The translations under genes and the position numbers were made by a program. The notes under the pieces were generated by a model, which saw only the letters and a program-made list of their open reading frames with translations, searched no databases and was not told the DNA's origin. 64,000 nucleotides of DNA from JBMDXB01 sp048594975 (lineage in GTDB: Bacteria; Acidobacteriota; Vicinamibacteria; Vicinamibacterales; 2-12-FULL-66-21): contig JBMDXQ010000088.1 in NCBI GenBank assembly GCA_048594975.1, positions 22,389 to 86,388 of the forward strand, read 5' to 3'. The stretch's first letter is position 1. The number at the start of each line of letters is the position of its first letter. Of the stretch, positions 15,752-24,674 are shown one piece after another.

Positions 15752-17380
15752 CTACTTCCACCACGACGCCGCGAAGAAGTGCGAGGAGTCGCCGTCGAAG
15801 GCGGTCACGGTCCGTGTCAGCGCCCCGCCTTTCAGCGCCGCCTCGTACTCGTCCTGGTACTGCTCGGCGGTCATGCCATGCCGGTCCTTCCGGCCGGCGG
15901 TCGCGGCGTTCGCGAACACCACGCTGAAGAAGCGCTTGCCGCCGTGCAGGTAGGCGTTCAGGGAGACCGGCCGGCGCCCCTCGGCCTTCTCCCTGTCGTA
16001 TTCCGCCTGGTACTCCGCGTCGGGAATCCGGTTCCTGACGGTCCAGCCGCTGTACAGCTTGCGAAAGAGGGCGGTGTGATATCGCTGTCCGCCAAAGGAC
16101 ACCACCGACACGTTGGTCGCCGACATGCCCTTCATCGCGGCCGTCGTCATCGCCGCGACGAGCCCCTGTTCGGAGACGGCGCGGACGGGCATCGCGGGCG
16201 GCGCGCCCTTCACGAAAATCACGGAGTATCGCGCCTGGTTCGAGGCGATGGAGCTCTCGAGGAGGACGGGCGAAAACCCATCCGCCGTGGCCTGCTTCAG
16301 GACCTCCTCGTACTTGGCCGCGTCGACGAGGAAGTACGCCCGCCAGGGGCCCTTGGCGGGCCGCCACACGTGGTTGATGTAGCTCGCGCCGCCGACCTGG
16401 TACGTGTCGAGCCACTCCAGCCAGAAACCGGAATCCGTCAAATGCTCGAACATCGCCCCGAAGCGATCCGCCCGGTAGCCGTGGCGGGCGTATTCGGCGC
16501 CGAGCGAGCGCGACGGCCAGACGAGGACTCTGCCCGGAGGGATAGGCTTCCCGCCGAAGCGACTCCACGGCGTCTGATACGGTCCCTTTGCATGATCGAG
16601 GGGCACGGACAGGCCGTTGCGGAAGTGGATCGGCATCGGCGTGCCCGCCGTCTTGGTCTCGCCGTCCTGCCCGCCCGTCTCACGGTGGATGTGCAGATGC
16701 GGAGCCGAGCTCGTCCCGGCATTGCCGACCTTCCCGAGGAGCTGTCCTTTCTTGACCGTCTTCGCTCCGGCCGGGTTCACGCGGATGTGCGGCCAGGCAT
16801 CCCTCACGTCCGGAGAATCGATCAGCGGCAGCAACGTGTCGTTGTGGGGACACAGCGCCGCCGGCACCGTGCCCGGCTGGAAGTGAGCGTACTCGACGAC
16901 GCTGCTGTCGGCGTGCTTGATCCAGAAGCCGTTGCCGCCGCCGTAAATCCGCGACTTGCTGCCCTCGTACTTCGTAATCTCGCTGTGGAAGAACCCCTCA
17001 CCGGAACCGTTGGCCTTCAGGTTCTCCGGCGCATTCCGCCAGCACGCGAGCACGGTCCCGTCCTGCATCGCGTACACCGGCTTGCCGTACACGTAGTAGT
17101 CGCCGTTCTTCTCCAGGCTCTTGCCCTCCGGGACGTGCGCCCATTCCTTCTTCGAATCGCTCGAGAGATAGCGCAGGAGCCCGAGGTCGTAGCCGTGTTG
17201 TTGCGGTCCGCTGTCGCTGTGGATCGCCCGGCCCCAGTACACACGCTCGTCGTCCCGGAGATCGTCGGCCTTGAACGGAAGATCCCAGAGATCGGCCGCC
17301 ACTGACGTTCCGGCGAGGCGGTAGAGGACAAACGCTACCACTGCCGCCGCCTGCATCGCGCGCTGCATCGGGTCGTTCAT
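15752..17380 (-). CDS. Secreted LytM-type (M23) peptidase fused to polyglycine-hydrolase-like repeats
   Basis: A 542-residue exported protein with a signal peptide (residues 1-28). The N-terminal half contains an M23 beta-sheet domain: VYAMQDGTVLACW, SVVEYAHFQPGTV, KKGQLLGKVGNAG and the HLHIHRE zinc-site motif (about residue 238). The first zinc-ligand motif HxxxD is not obvious, so activity is uncertain. The C-terminal half (about 310-542) has repeats such as YRADRFGAMFEHLTDSGFWL and FRKLYSGWTVRNRIPDAEYQ that resemble the polyglycine hydrolase-like structural repeat. It likely acts on peptidoglycan or another glycine-rich envelope polymer. It ends convergently with the TPR remnant and is divergent from the GT2 gene 400 bp away. 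Confidence 0.82.
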   Translation of the reverse strand: MNDPMQRAMQAAAVVAFVLYRLAGTSVAADLWDLPFKADDLRDDERVYWGRAIHSDSGPQQHGYDLGLLRYLSSDSKKEWAHVPEGKSLEKNGDYYVYGKPVYAMQDGTVLACWRNAPENLKANGSGEGFFHSEITKYEGSKSRIYGGGNGFWIKHADSSVVEYAHFQPGTVPAALCPHNDTLLPLIDSPDVRDAWPHIRVNPAGAKTVKKGQLLGKVGNAGTSSAPHLHIHRETGGQDGETKTAGTPMPIHFRNGLSVPLDHAKGPYQTPWSRFGGKPIPPGRVLVWPSRSLGAEYARHGYRADRFGAMFEHLTDSGFWLEWLDTYQVGGASYINHVWRPAKGPWRAYFLVDAAKYEEVLKQATADGFSPVLLESSIASNQARYSVIFVKGAPPAMPVRAVSEQGLVAAMTTAAMKGMSATNVSVVSFGGQRYHTALFRKLYSGWTVRNRIPDAEYQAEYDREKAEGRRPVSLNAYLHGGKRFFSVVFANAATAGRKDRHGMTAEQYQDEYEAALKGGALTRTVTAFDGDSSHFFAASWWK

Positions 17381-17765
17381 GGCGGGATCATCCCTTTCGG
17401 GCTCCGAGTTCCAGCCACCGGGCGCGCGGCGGCCGGATCCGCAGGTGACGAACCGTGCGGGCGAGCGGGGACAGACCGTTGAACGGCACGCGGCGCGGAC
17501 CTGTGACCGCTGGTCCTTCTCCGGCCCGCGACCGGTACGCGATGCATCAACGCCGTCGCGTCGACCGGCCCGAAGTTCTGGTGATCACGGTTGCTGCTCG
17601 TTGGGCCGCATGAGCCGCAGCGTGCGCTGGCCACGCACACGTGGGGGACCGCGTGCATCCTGCGCGCCGGTGCCGGCGGGTGTCAATCGCTTTCTTGCTG
17701 ATCGACCGATGAAGCTCCGAGTCCGCGGTTCAGCCCGCCCGCATCGCCGGCGGCGACGCCGCTGC
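17381..17765. other. Divergent intergenic region without a gene
   Basis: About 400 bp lie between the M23 peptidase start and the GT2 start. No open frame here has a family match, sensible codon use or a ribosome site. The only feature seen is the -10 element at its right end. Confidence 0.5.
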
Positions 17766-17771
17766 TATACT
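17766..17771 (+). promoter_or_regulatory. Candidate -10 element (TATACT) just before the GT2 gene
   Basis: TATACT ends 9 bp before the ATG at 17781, and no Shine-Dalgarno sequence lies between them. This is the geometry of a leaderless or near-leaderless transcript. Confidence 0.45.
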
Positions 17772-17780
17772 CCGCGCACG

Positions 17781-18830
17781 ATGGCCGCGACCGGCGCGCT
17801 CACCGAGAGCGCCACTCACTCCCGCCACACGTCACGGGGTTCCGCCAGGCCGACGCTCGCCGTCGTCATCCCCATCTGGAACGAGAGCTCCGGCCTCGAG
17901 GAGCTGTTCGGACGGCTGCGGCGGGTGCTCGACGCGCTGTCCGATCTCGACGCGCAGGTGATTTACGTCAACGACGGGAGCACCGACGGCTCGCTCCAGA
18001 CGCTGCTGCACCACCACCAGCGCGATGCGCGCTTCACGGTGCTCGACCTGTCGCGCAACTTCGGCCAGCAGGCGGCCATTGCCGCCGGCCTCGCGGCGTC
18101 AACCGCCGACGCGACGGTCGTGATGGACGGGGACCTGCAGGACCCGCCGGAGCTGATCCCGGAGATGGTGGCGTGCTGGCGCGCCGGCGCCGAGGTGGTG
18201 CGCGCGCAGCGGCGAACGCGCCGGGAGCGCGGCGCGCGGCGCTGGTCGATCGCGCTCTTCGAGCGGCTCTTCGGCTGGCTGGCCGATTTCCCCATGCCCG
18301 CGCACGTCGGCGTCTTCGGGCTGCTCGATCGCCAGGCGCTCGACGAGCTGAACCGCCTGCCCGAGAAGAATCGTTTCCTGCCGGGCCTGCGCGCCTGGGT
18401 CGGCTTCGAGCAGCGCGCGGTCTACTACGATCGCGAGGCGCGTGCGGCGGGGCTGCCGAAGCAGGACTTCGGCCGCCTCGTGCAGTACGCGCTGAACGGC
18501 ATCTTCAGCTTCTCCTACAAGCCGCTGCGGCTGATGGTCGTGATCGGCACCGTGATCTGCGTGGTCGGCTTCGTGCTCGCCAGCAGCTTCGTGATCAAAC
18601 GCCTGGCCGGGATCGAGCAGGCGCAGATGGGATTCACGACACTCGTCACGCTCCTGCTCTTCCTCGGTGGTGTGCAGCTCGTGTCGATTGGCCTGCTCGG
18701 CGAATACCTCGCGCGCATCTACGACGAGGTCAAGGCACGCCCGCTCTTCATCATCCGGCGGCGCGTACCGGATCCGCGAGCCGACGCGTCCGCAGAGCGC
18801 GCGATCGAGGCGCGGACTCCGGAACCATGA
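17781..18830 (+). CDS. Family 2 glycosyltransferase (GtrB/DPM1-like)
   Basis: A 349-residue membrane-anchored enzyme that should move a sugar from a nucleotide donor to undecaprenyl phosphate. The GT-A domain covers about residues 25-240: VVIPIWNES, VIYVNDGSTDGS, DLSRNFGQQAAIAAGL and the donor/metal site VVMDGDLQDPPE. Two C-terminal membrane helices lie at about 250-272 and 283-305, ending LLGEYLARIYDEVKARP, as in GtrB. The start is the ATG at 17781. It overlaps the next gene by four bases (ATGA at 18827), so the lipid-linked sugar it makes is probably used by that GT39-like enzyme. The sugar itself is unknown. Confidence 0.92.
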   Translation: MAATGALTESATHSRHTSRGSARPTLAVVIPIWNESSGLEELFGRLRRVLDALSDLDAQVIYVNDGSTDGSLQTLLHHHQRDARFTVLDLSRNFGQQAAIAAGLAASTADATVVMDGDLQDPPELIPEMVACWRAGAEVVRAQRRTRRERGARRWSIALFERLFGWLADFPMPAHVGVFGLLDRQALDELNRLPEKNRFLPGLRAWVGFEQRAVYYDREARAAGLPKQDFGRLVQYALNGIFSFSYKPLRLMVVIGTVICVVGFVLASSFVIKRLAGIEQAQMGFTTLVTLLLFLGGVQLVSIGLLGEYLARIYDEVKARPLFIIRRRVPDPRADASAERAIEARTPEP

Positions 18831-20920
18831 TCGCGGTCCCGCGCGTCACCTCGCGGCGGCTGGCGGAGGCAGCCGCCGTGGCGCTCCTGCTCGCGCTCTA
18901 CTACGCCATGGCCGTCTCGGCGGCGGCGCAGACGAGCATGACCTTCGACGAGATGGCCCACCTGACGGCGGGGTACACCTACTGGAGGTTCAACGACTAC
19001 CGCCTGCATCCCGAAAACGGGAACTGGCCGCAGCGCCTCGGCGCCCTGCCCGCCGTACTCGGCGGCGCGTCGTTTCCCCTGCTGCAGCAGCGCGACTGGA
19101 GCACGTCGAACGTTTACGCGATCGGCGACCAGTTCCTCTACTCGAGCGGCAACGACGCGGGCAGCCTGCTCGGGCGCAGCCGGGCGGTGATGGCGCTGGT
19201 CGGCGTGGCACTGGGCGCGCTGGTCTACGCGTGGGCCGGACGGCTGATCTCGCCGGCCGGCGCGTGGCTGAGCCTGGTCCTGTTCGTCTTCTCTCCATCG
19301 TTCCTGGCGCACGGACCGCTCGTCACGTCCGACACGACCGCCGCGCTCTTCTTCACCGCGGCCGTCGGTGCCTTCTGGGTCGCGCTGCACCGGTTGACCC
19401 CGACCACCATCCTGGGCGGGGCCGCGCTCTTTGCGGGCGCGTTTCTCGCGAAACTCTCCGCACCCATCCTCGTGCCAGTGGCGATCGTGATGCTCGGGGC
19501 GCGCCTCATCTCGGGCCGGCCGCTCACGGTCGCCTTCCGCGGCCGTCGCGTCGAGTGCGTCGATCGTGCGCGGCAGCTCGCGATCCTCGTCGGCGCCCTC
19601 GCGGTGTTCGCCCTCGTGACCTGGGCGGTCATCTGGGCGTCGTTCGGGTTCCGCTACACCGCGTTCGCGGCGGGGACGACCGGCCAGGATGCCTTCCTCG
19701 GTCAGCTGCAGGACCGACCGGGGCTCGCCGGGCTGTTCCTCTCCGTCGCGAGACAGTACCGCCTCCTGCCCGAGGCCTACCTTTATGGGTTCGCCCATAC
19801 GCTGCAGTACGCGTCGGAACGCGCCGCGTTCCTGAACGGCCGGTTCAGCACGACGGGGTGGTGGTGGTACTTCCCGTACGGGTTCGCGGTGAAGACGACG
19901 ATCCCGGGAATCCTCCTGGGCCTGCTTGCGCTGGCCGCCGTCGTCCGGCGATGGAACCAGCGTGGAGCGGGCGAGGGAATGATGCCGCGCGTGCGCGACA
20001 GCCTCTACGCGGGCACGCCGCTGCTGGTGCTGATTGCCGTCTACTGGGCGTTCGCGCTCGCCACCAACCTCAACATAGGGCATCGGCATCTGCTGCCGAC
20101 CTACCCCGCGCTGTGCATCCTCGCCGGCGGCGCGGCCTTCTGGGTCCAGCCGCTGTTCCAGCGGGATCGGAAACCGGCGCCACAGACCGGACGCGGGCGC
20201 CGGAAGCAGCGCTCTGCCGTGCGCGACCGTCCCGCGCGATCGGGTCGGCTTACGGTCACCGGCACGGCTGCGGCGGCGTTGCTGGCCTGGCACGTCGTCG
20301 AATCGGTGAGCATCAGGCCCCACTACCTCGCGTACTTCAACCAGCTCGCGGGTGGTCCGTCGAACGGCTACAAGCACCTCGCCGACAGCTCCCTCGACTG
20401 GGGGCAGGACCTTCCCGCGCTGCATCGTTGGCTCGACGCGGCGCGTCTCCAGCGGCCGGGCGCGAGCGGCGTCTACCTCTCGTACTTCGGCACGGCCCGT
20501 CCCGGGTACTACGGGATCCGCGCCACACCGCTGGCCGGCTTCATCGATCGACGTCCGCCCGAGCCGCCCGTTCCTCTCGCAGGCGGCGTGTATTGCATCA
20601 GCGCCACCATGTTGAACGTGATCAGTCGTCTGTTCTACCGGCCGGAGTACGAGGCCAACTACCAGGCGGCGCTCGCCGAGCTCGTGCGATTTGCCCGCGC
20701 GTCGGAGAACGATCAGGCCTGGGCCGCGCTGATGCAGCAGACGGGCGAACCGTACTGGCAGCAGCTGTTCGTGCAGTTCGACCAGTTGAGGACGGGGAGG
20801 CTGGCGGCGTTTCTGCGGGGGCGGGAGCCCGACGCCATGGCCGGCTACTCGATCCTCATCTACCGGCTGACCGACGAGGAAGTGTCCGCGGCGCTCAATG
20901 AGCCGCTGCCAGACCGCTGA
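18827..20920 (+). CDS. GT39-like (ArnT/PMT family) membrane glycosyltransferase
   Basis: A 697-residue polytopic protein of the GT-C class. The first hydrophobic helix (about 14-33) is followed by the catalytic loop TSMTFDEMAHLTAGYTYW (about residues 35-52) with the conserved acidic DE pair, then LHPENGNWPQRLGALP. About ten further membrane segments follow, and a late soluble domain holds SNGYKHLADSSLDWGQDLP, typical of bacterial relatives. It would transfer a sugar from a polyprenyl-phosphate carrier to protein or lipid outside the membrane. It is translationally coupled to the GT2 gene, which can supply that donor. Its stop codon lies inside a perfect 8-bp hairpin (20911-20932). Confidence 0.88.
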   Translation: MIAVPRVTSRRLAEAAAVALLLALYYAMAVSAAAQTSMTFDEMAHLTAGYTYWRFNDYRLHPENGNWPQRLGALPAVLGGASFPLLQQRDWSTSNVYAIGDQFLYSSGNDAGSLLGRSRAVMALVGVALGALVYAWAGRLISPAGAWLSLVLFVFSPSFLAHGPLVTSDTTAALFFTAAVGAFWVALHRLTPTTILGGAALFAGAFLAKLSAPILVPVAIVMLGARLISGRPLTVAFRGRRVECVDRARQLAILVGALAVFALVTWAVIWASFGFRYTAFAAGTTGQDAFLGQLQDRPGLAGLFLSVARQYRLLPEAYLYGFAHTLQYASERAAFLNGRFSTTGWWWYFPYGFAVKTTIPGILLGLLALAAVVRRWNQRGAGEGMMPRVRDSLYAGTPLLVLIAVYWAFALATNLNIGHRHLLPTYPALCILAGGAAFWVQPLFQRDRKPAPQTGRGRRKQRSAVRDRPARSGRLTVTGTAAAALLAWHVVESVSIRPHYLAYFNQLAGGPSNGYKHLADSSLDWGQDLPALHRWLDAARLQRPGASGVYLSYFGTARPGYYGIRATPLAGFIDRRPPEPPVPLAGGVYCISATMLNVISRLFYRPEYEANYQAALAELVRFARASENDQAWAALMQQTGEPYWQQLFVQFDQLRTGRLAAFLRGREPDAMAGYSILIYRLTDEEVSAALNEPLPDR

Positions 20921-20961
20921 ACGGAGCGGTCTGGATGGCCAATAGCCAATGGCAAATGGAC
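20911..20961 (+). repeat. 3'-end hairpin followed by 7-bp-phased repeat
   Basis: Perfect 8-bp arms AGACCGCT (20911-20918) and AGCGGTCT (20925-20932) enclose the stop codon of the GT39 gene. Four heptads follow directly: GATGGCC, AATAGCC, AATGGCA, AATGGAC (20934-20961). It is the shortest of the hairpin-plus-heptad elements in this window. Confidence 0.65.
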
Positions 20962-21041
20962 AAGCGCACCGAACGCTGCGCCTGCGCAGGGACGAACATC
21001 CACCACTGAAGGGCTGCACTACCGCCCGATTCTGACCGCCG

Positions 21042-23030
21042 ATGTCGAAACGGAACACACATCACCGCACCCGGGCCGTTGCGCGCGACGTACTGGCGCG
21101 TCAGCCGCAGCGTGCGCATCGCGACCAGGACGCGCGCGTGTGGGCGCTGGCGGTCGCTGCCTCGGCGATGATCGTGTACCTGAACGCATTCGGCAACGAG
21201 TTCGTACTGGACGACATCCGTCTCGTGCGCGACAACGTGCGGATCCGGTCACTCGACGTGGCGCAACTGTTCACGTCGTCGTACTGGGACGTGGAAGGCA
21301 CCCAGGCGCTGTACCGACCCCTGGTGCTCGCCACCTACGCAGTCAACTACGCGGTCCACGGGCTGTCGACGTACGGCTACACGGCCGTGAACATCGCTCT
21401 CCATGCGTCCGTGTCGCTCCTGCTGTTCGCCCTGGTGCGCGCGATCGGCGCGTCGCCGTTCGTCGCGGGCGCGGCGGGCATCGCCTTCGCGGTTCATCCC
21501 GTCCACACGGAAGCGGTGACCGGAATCGCTGGCCGTCCGGAGCTGCTGGCCGCCCTCTTCTTCCTGCTCGCGCTGCACCTCCACCGTCGTGCGCCAGGCG
21601 CCGGCCACACCGGCCTCTGCTATCGCGCCGCCGCGCTCGCGTGCTTCGCGGCGGCGCTCCTGTCCAAGGAGAGCGCGATCACGCTTCTCCTCGTGCTGCC
21701 CGTCATGGACGCGCTCGCTCCAGCGAAGGGCGCCGACGGCGGACCGAAGACCCCTGGCTCCCGCGTCCTTGCCGACTACCTGCCGCTTGCTTGCGTGGCG
21801 CTCGCGTACCTGGCGGTGCGTCGCGCGGTGCTCGGGGGCATCGCCATCGACGAGGGCGTCATCGCGCCCCTCGACAATCCTCTGGTGCCGGTCAGCACGA
21901 TGCCGCTCGGCGAGCGGATGGGGGCGACCACGGGCCAGGCGGTCATGACGGCATTTGCGGTCATCACCGAGTACGCCCGCCTCCTCGCGTGGCCGGCGCG
22001 TCTCTCACCCGATTACTCGTACAACCAGATTCCCCTCGTGGCGAGCGCGGCCGACGCGCGGTTCATCGCTGGCGTGGTGCTGGTCGCAGCCTGTACCGGC
22101 GGCGTCGTGCTGCTGTCGCGCCGCAGCCCGATCGCCGCGTTCGGGCTGGCCTTTCTCGCGTTGGCCTACTCGATCGTCAGCAATTTCGTGATCACGATAG
22201 GCACCCTCTGCGCGGAACGTCTCGTCTACCTGCCGAGCGCCGGCCTGCTCATCGCGGCGGCGGTTGCCGCGGGCCGGCTCGGGCGGACGGGCGGAACGCT
22301 GCGCCGCAGACTCGTGCTCTCGATGGTTGCCATGCTGGTCGTCGCCGCTGGCGTGCGCACGTGGACCCGCAACCGGGACTGGCAGAACGAGGTCACGCTG
22401 TGGTCGGCAGCCATCGAGGCGGCGCCCGGCAGCGCGCGCGTCCAGTCGGAGTACGGTCGGGTCCTCATGGGGCTTGCCGAGGCCGGGGCGCGGGCCGGTC
22501 GGACGACCGACGCGGAGCGGCTGTATGGCGAGGCGCAGGCGCACTTCGAGACCGCGCTCAGGATCTTTCCGTCGTACTCGCTGCCGCTCGACGGCCTGGC
22601 CATGATCCACTCGCTGCACGATCGATTCGATGAGGCGAACGTGCTGTACGGACGGGCGCTGGAGGCGTGGCCAGGCAATTACGCGGCGTTGACGAACTGG
22701 GGATCGCTGCTGTGGGAGAAGTGCCGGCGCCGCTCGGCGAGGGCGCTGGCACTTCGCCTGGAGGGTCGAGCGGCGGACGCGGATGGCGTGACGCGGGAGG
22801 CCGACGCCGCGTGCCGCCAGGCCCTCGAGAAGATCGACCGGGCGATCGCGACGATGCCCTCCTATGCCCACGCGCATCTCGTCCGCGCGCAGATCCTGGA
22901 GGTCTATGGCGGCGACCCCGCGGGTGCGATCGCGGAATTCGAGGAGGTGTTGCGCCTGGCGCCGAACCACCCGGAGCGCGCGCTCATCGAGCGCGAGCTG
23001 GAGCGGCTGCGATCGCCAGCGAGACGGTAA
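21042..23030 (+). CDS. TMTC-like membrane protein with C-terminal TPRs
   Basis: A 662-residue polytopic protein that resembles TMTC/DUF1736 O-mannosyltransferases. Helix 1 (about 31-48) is followed by the acidic loop FVLDDIRLVRDNVRI (about residues 54-68) and YRPLVLATYAVNYAVHG. Many hydrophobic segments run to about 440, including AFAVHPVHTEAVTGIAGRPE (HPVHTEAV is a family hallmark). The last 200 residues are TPRs (ALRIFPSYSLPLDGLAMIH, VLRLAPNHPERALIERELE). It is likely a GT-C glycosyltransferase whose TPRs recruit the acceptor protein. It lies 121 bp after the GT39 gene and may form a protein-glycosylation group with it. Substrates are not known. Confidence 0.85.
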   Translation: MSKRNTHHRTRAVARDVLARQPQRAHRDQDARVWALAVAASAMIVYLNAFGNEFVLDDIRLVRDNVRIRSLDVAQLFTSSYWDVEGTQALYRPLVLATYAVNYAVHGLSTYGYTAVNIALHASVSLLLFALVRAIGASPFVAGAAGIAFAVHPVHTEAVTGIAGRPELLAALFFLLALHLHRRAPGAGHTGLCYRAAALACFAAALLSKESAITLLLVLPVMDALAPAKGADGGPKTPGSRVLADYLPLACVALAYLAVRRAVLGGIAIDEGVIAPLDNPLVPVSTMPLGERMGATTGQAVMTAFAVITEYARLLAWPARLSPDYSYNQIPLVASAADARFIAGVVLVAACTGGVVLLSRRSPIAAFGLAFLALAYSIVSNFVITIGTLCAERLVYLPSAGLLIAAAVAAGRLGRTGGTLRRRLVLSMVAMLVVAAGVRTWTRNRDWQNEVTLWSAAIEAAPGSARVQSEYGRVLMGLAEAGARAGRTTDAERLYGEAQAHFETALRIFPSYSLPLDGLAMIHSLHDRFDEANVLYGRALEAWPGNYAALTNWGSLLWEKCRRRSARALALRLEGRAADADGVTREADAACRQALEKIDRAIATMPSYAHAHLVRAQILEVYGGDPAGAIAEFEEVLRLAPNHPERALIERELERLRSPARR

Positions 23031-23075
23031 ACTGGCGATCGCGAGGACGCCCGTGACACGGGACGCCGGCGAGCT

Positions 23076-24596
23076 TCACGCGTCGGGTGCGGCGCCCGCG
23101 AGCGCCGAGGGCGGCAGCGGACGCGCCACGAAGAGGCGGCGGCAGGGCCGCGCGATCAGGCGGGCCCACCGGTTGGCACGGCTGACGCGCGCGCTGTCGG
23201 TCGCAATCCCGGTATTGGCGTACATCTGCCGATAGAGCTTGGAGATGAGGACGAACGCCAGACGCGCCCGGATCGTCGGCGTGCAGCGCGAGCGCGCCCA
23301 GATGCGGCGCAGACCGTAGAACCGATCCCACACGGCCTGGGTCCTGGCGCGGATCTCGTCGGGCGTCATCACCGGATGGGGTGTGTACACCTTGGGCCGG
23401 TGCGCCTGCGGGATCAGCCAATGGCGCGTGATCGGGATGCCGGCCACGCGCGGCGCGCCGGCGCCGACGCTCTTCTCCCAGGCCTCGAAATCGACGGTGC
23501 CCGGGTAGGGCGTGAGCATCACGAACTGCGCAAATGTGAGCTGCGCGCGGTCGGCGATCTCCGCCGTCGCCGCAAACGTCGCCGGCCGGTCGCTCGGCAG
23601 TCCGAAGATGAACGAGCCGAGCACGTGGACGCCGTGTTCGCGAAACGTGCGCAGGCGCTGCACCAGTGCCTCCCCGGCGTCGTTGAAGTCCTTGTAGATG
23701 TCCCTCAACCCTTCGGGCGTGACTGCCTCGACGCCCACCAGCGCACCCTTGATGTTCGCATGGCGCATCGCGTCGAGGAAGGCGACGTCCTCGGCGGCCT
23801 CCATCGTGATCTGGGTGAAGAACACCATGTCCGAGGGCAGCTGCGCCAGCCGCTCCATCAACTCGAGGCGCTCGGCACGCAGCGTCCGCAGTTGCTGCAA
23901 GCGCGCGGCGTTGCGCTGCCGCTCGGCCATGGCCAGGTCGGTGAGCGTGACGGGGTAGAAGTTGTCGTCCGCGAGCGCCACGAACCGGAAGCCGCGGCGG
24001 CGGAGCTCGATGATCTCGCCGATGACGGTGTCGACCGCCCGCTGTCGCGGCTTCTGGCCGTCGGTGCGCCAGACCGAGCAGAAGGAACAGTGCTTCGGGC
24101 ACCCGCGGACGGTCTGCACCGACCCCCACATGTAGCGGCCGTTTGGCAGCAGGTCCCACCGCGCAGGGACGAAGCGATCGGCCTCCACGCGTCCCCCGTG
24201 GTAGGTGGCCTGCAGGATGCCGCGCGCTGCGTGCTCGAGGACCAGCGGCCAGACGACGTCGCCGTCGCCGAGCACGACGGCGTGGGCGCCGCCGAGTCCC
24301 TGCGCCTCTTCCGGGAACAGCGTCGCATGGATCCCGCCGAACACGACGGTCGCCCCCCTGGCCCTGGCCTGCGTGCCGATTTCGTAGCCGCGCAGCGCGT
24401 TGCCGGTGTGGATCCCGATACCCACGACATCGCCCGCCCGCACGCTCTCCAAGTCGAGCGGCTCCAGCGTTTCATCGATGATGCGAGGTTCACCGTACGC
24501 TGCCGGCGTTGCGCCGGCGAGCACGAACAGCCACCGGGGCGTGATCACGCCGACCCCGAACGACAGGTGGCTCGGGTTCACCAGGTGCACCGTCAT
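23076..24596 (-). CDS. B12-binding domain radical SAM protein
   Basis: A 506-residue enzyme. The N-terminal part (to about 145) is a cobalamin-binding-like Rossmann region (DVVGIGIHTGNALRGYEIG, ATVVFGGIHATLFPEEA). The radical SAM site is CPKHCSFC with cysteines at about 166, 170 and 173 (Cx3Cx2C), followed by DDNFYP and LVGVEAVTPEGL. The DxHxxG signature of classical B12 domains is not obvious, so cobalamin use is uncertain. The reaction could be a methylation or other C-C chemistry on a lipid or hopanoid; no context fixes it. The start is ATG 24596 with AAGGA 8 bp upstream. An 11-bp perfect hairpin lies in its leader. It converges on the TMTC-like gene. Confidence 0.85.
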   Translation of the reverse strand: MTVHLVNPSHLSFGVGVITPRWLFVLAGATPAAYGEPRIIDETLEPLDLESVRAGDVVGIGIHTGNALRGYEIGTQARARGATVVFGGIHATLFPEEAQGLGGAHAVVLGDGDVVWPLVLEHAARGILQATYHGGRVEADRFVPARWDLLPNGRYMWGSVQTVRGCPKHCSFCSVWRTDGQKPRQRAVDTVIGEIIELRRRGFRFVALADDNFYPVTLTDLAMAERQRNAARLQQLRTLRAERLELMERLAQLPSDMVFFTQITMEAAEDVAFLDAMRHANIKGALVGVEAVTPEGLRDIYKDFNDAGEALVQRLRTFREHGVHVLGSFIFGLPSDRPATFAATAEIADRAQLTFAQFVMLTPYPGTVDFEAWEKSVGAGAPRVAGIPITRHWLIPQAHRPKVYTPHPVMTPDEIRARTQAVWDRFYGLRRIWARSRCTPTIRARLAFVLISKLYRQMYANTGIATDSARVSRANRWARLIARPCRRLFVARPLPPSALAGAAPDA

Positions 24597-24642
24597 ATCG
24601 CGTCCTTCCGCATCGGGCATCATCGTCGCCGGCCATGGGATC

Positions 24643-24674
24643 GTGAAGCCGACTAGAGAAGTCGTCGGCTTCAC
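24643..24674 (-). promoter_or_regulatory. Perfect 11-bp inverted repeat in the leader of the radical SAM gene
   Basis: GTGAAGCCGAC (24643-24653) and GTCGGCTTCAC (24664-24674) are exact complements around a 10-bp loop, 47 bp upstream of the start codon. There is no T-run, so it is more likely an operator or an RNA leader hairpin than a terminator. Confidence 0.5.

Noticed and set aside
18719..21058. A 779-codon minus-strand frame across the GT39 gene
   Set aside because: Arg/Glu/Gly-rich without domains and runs through the intergenic hairpin and repeats.
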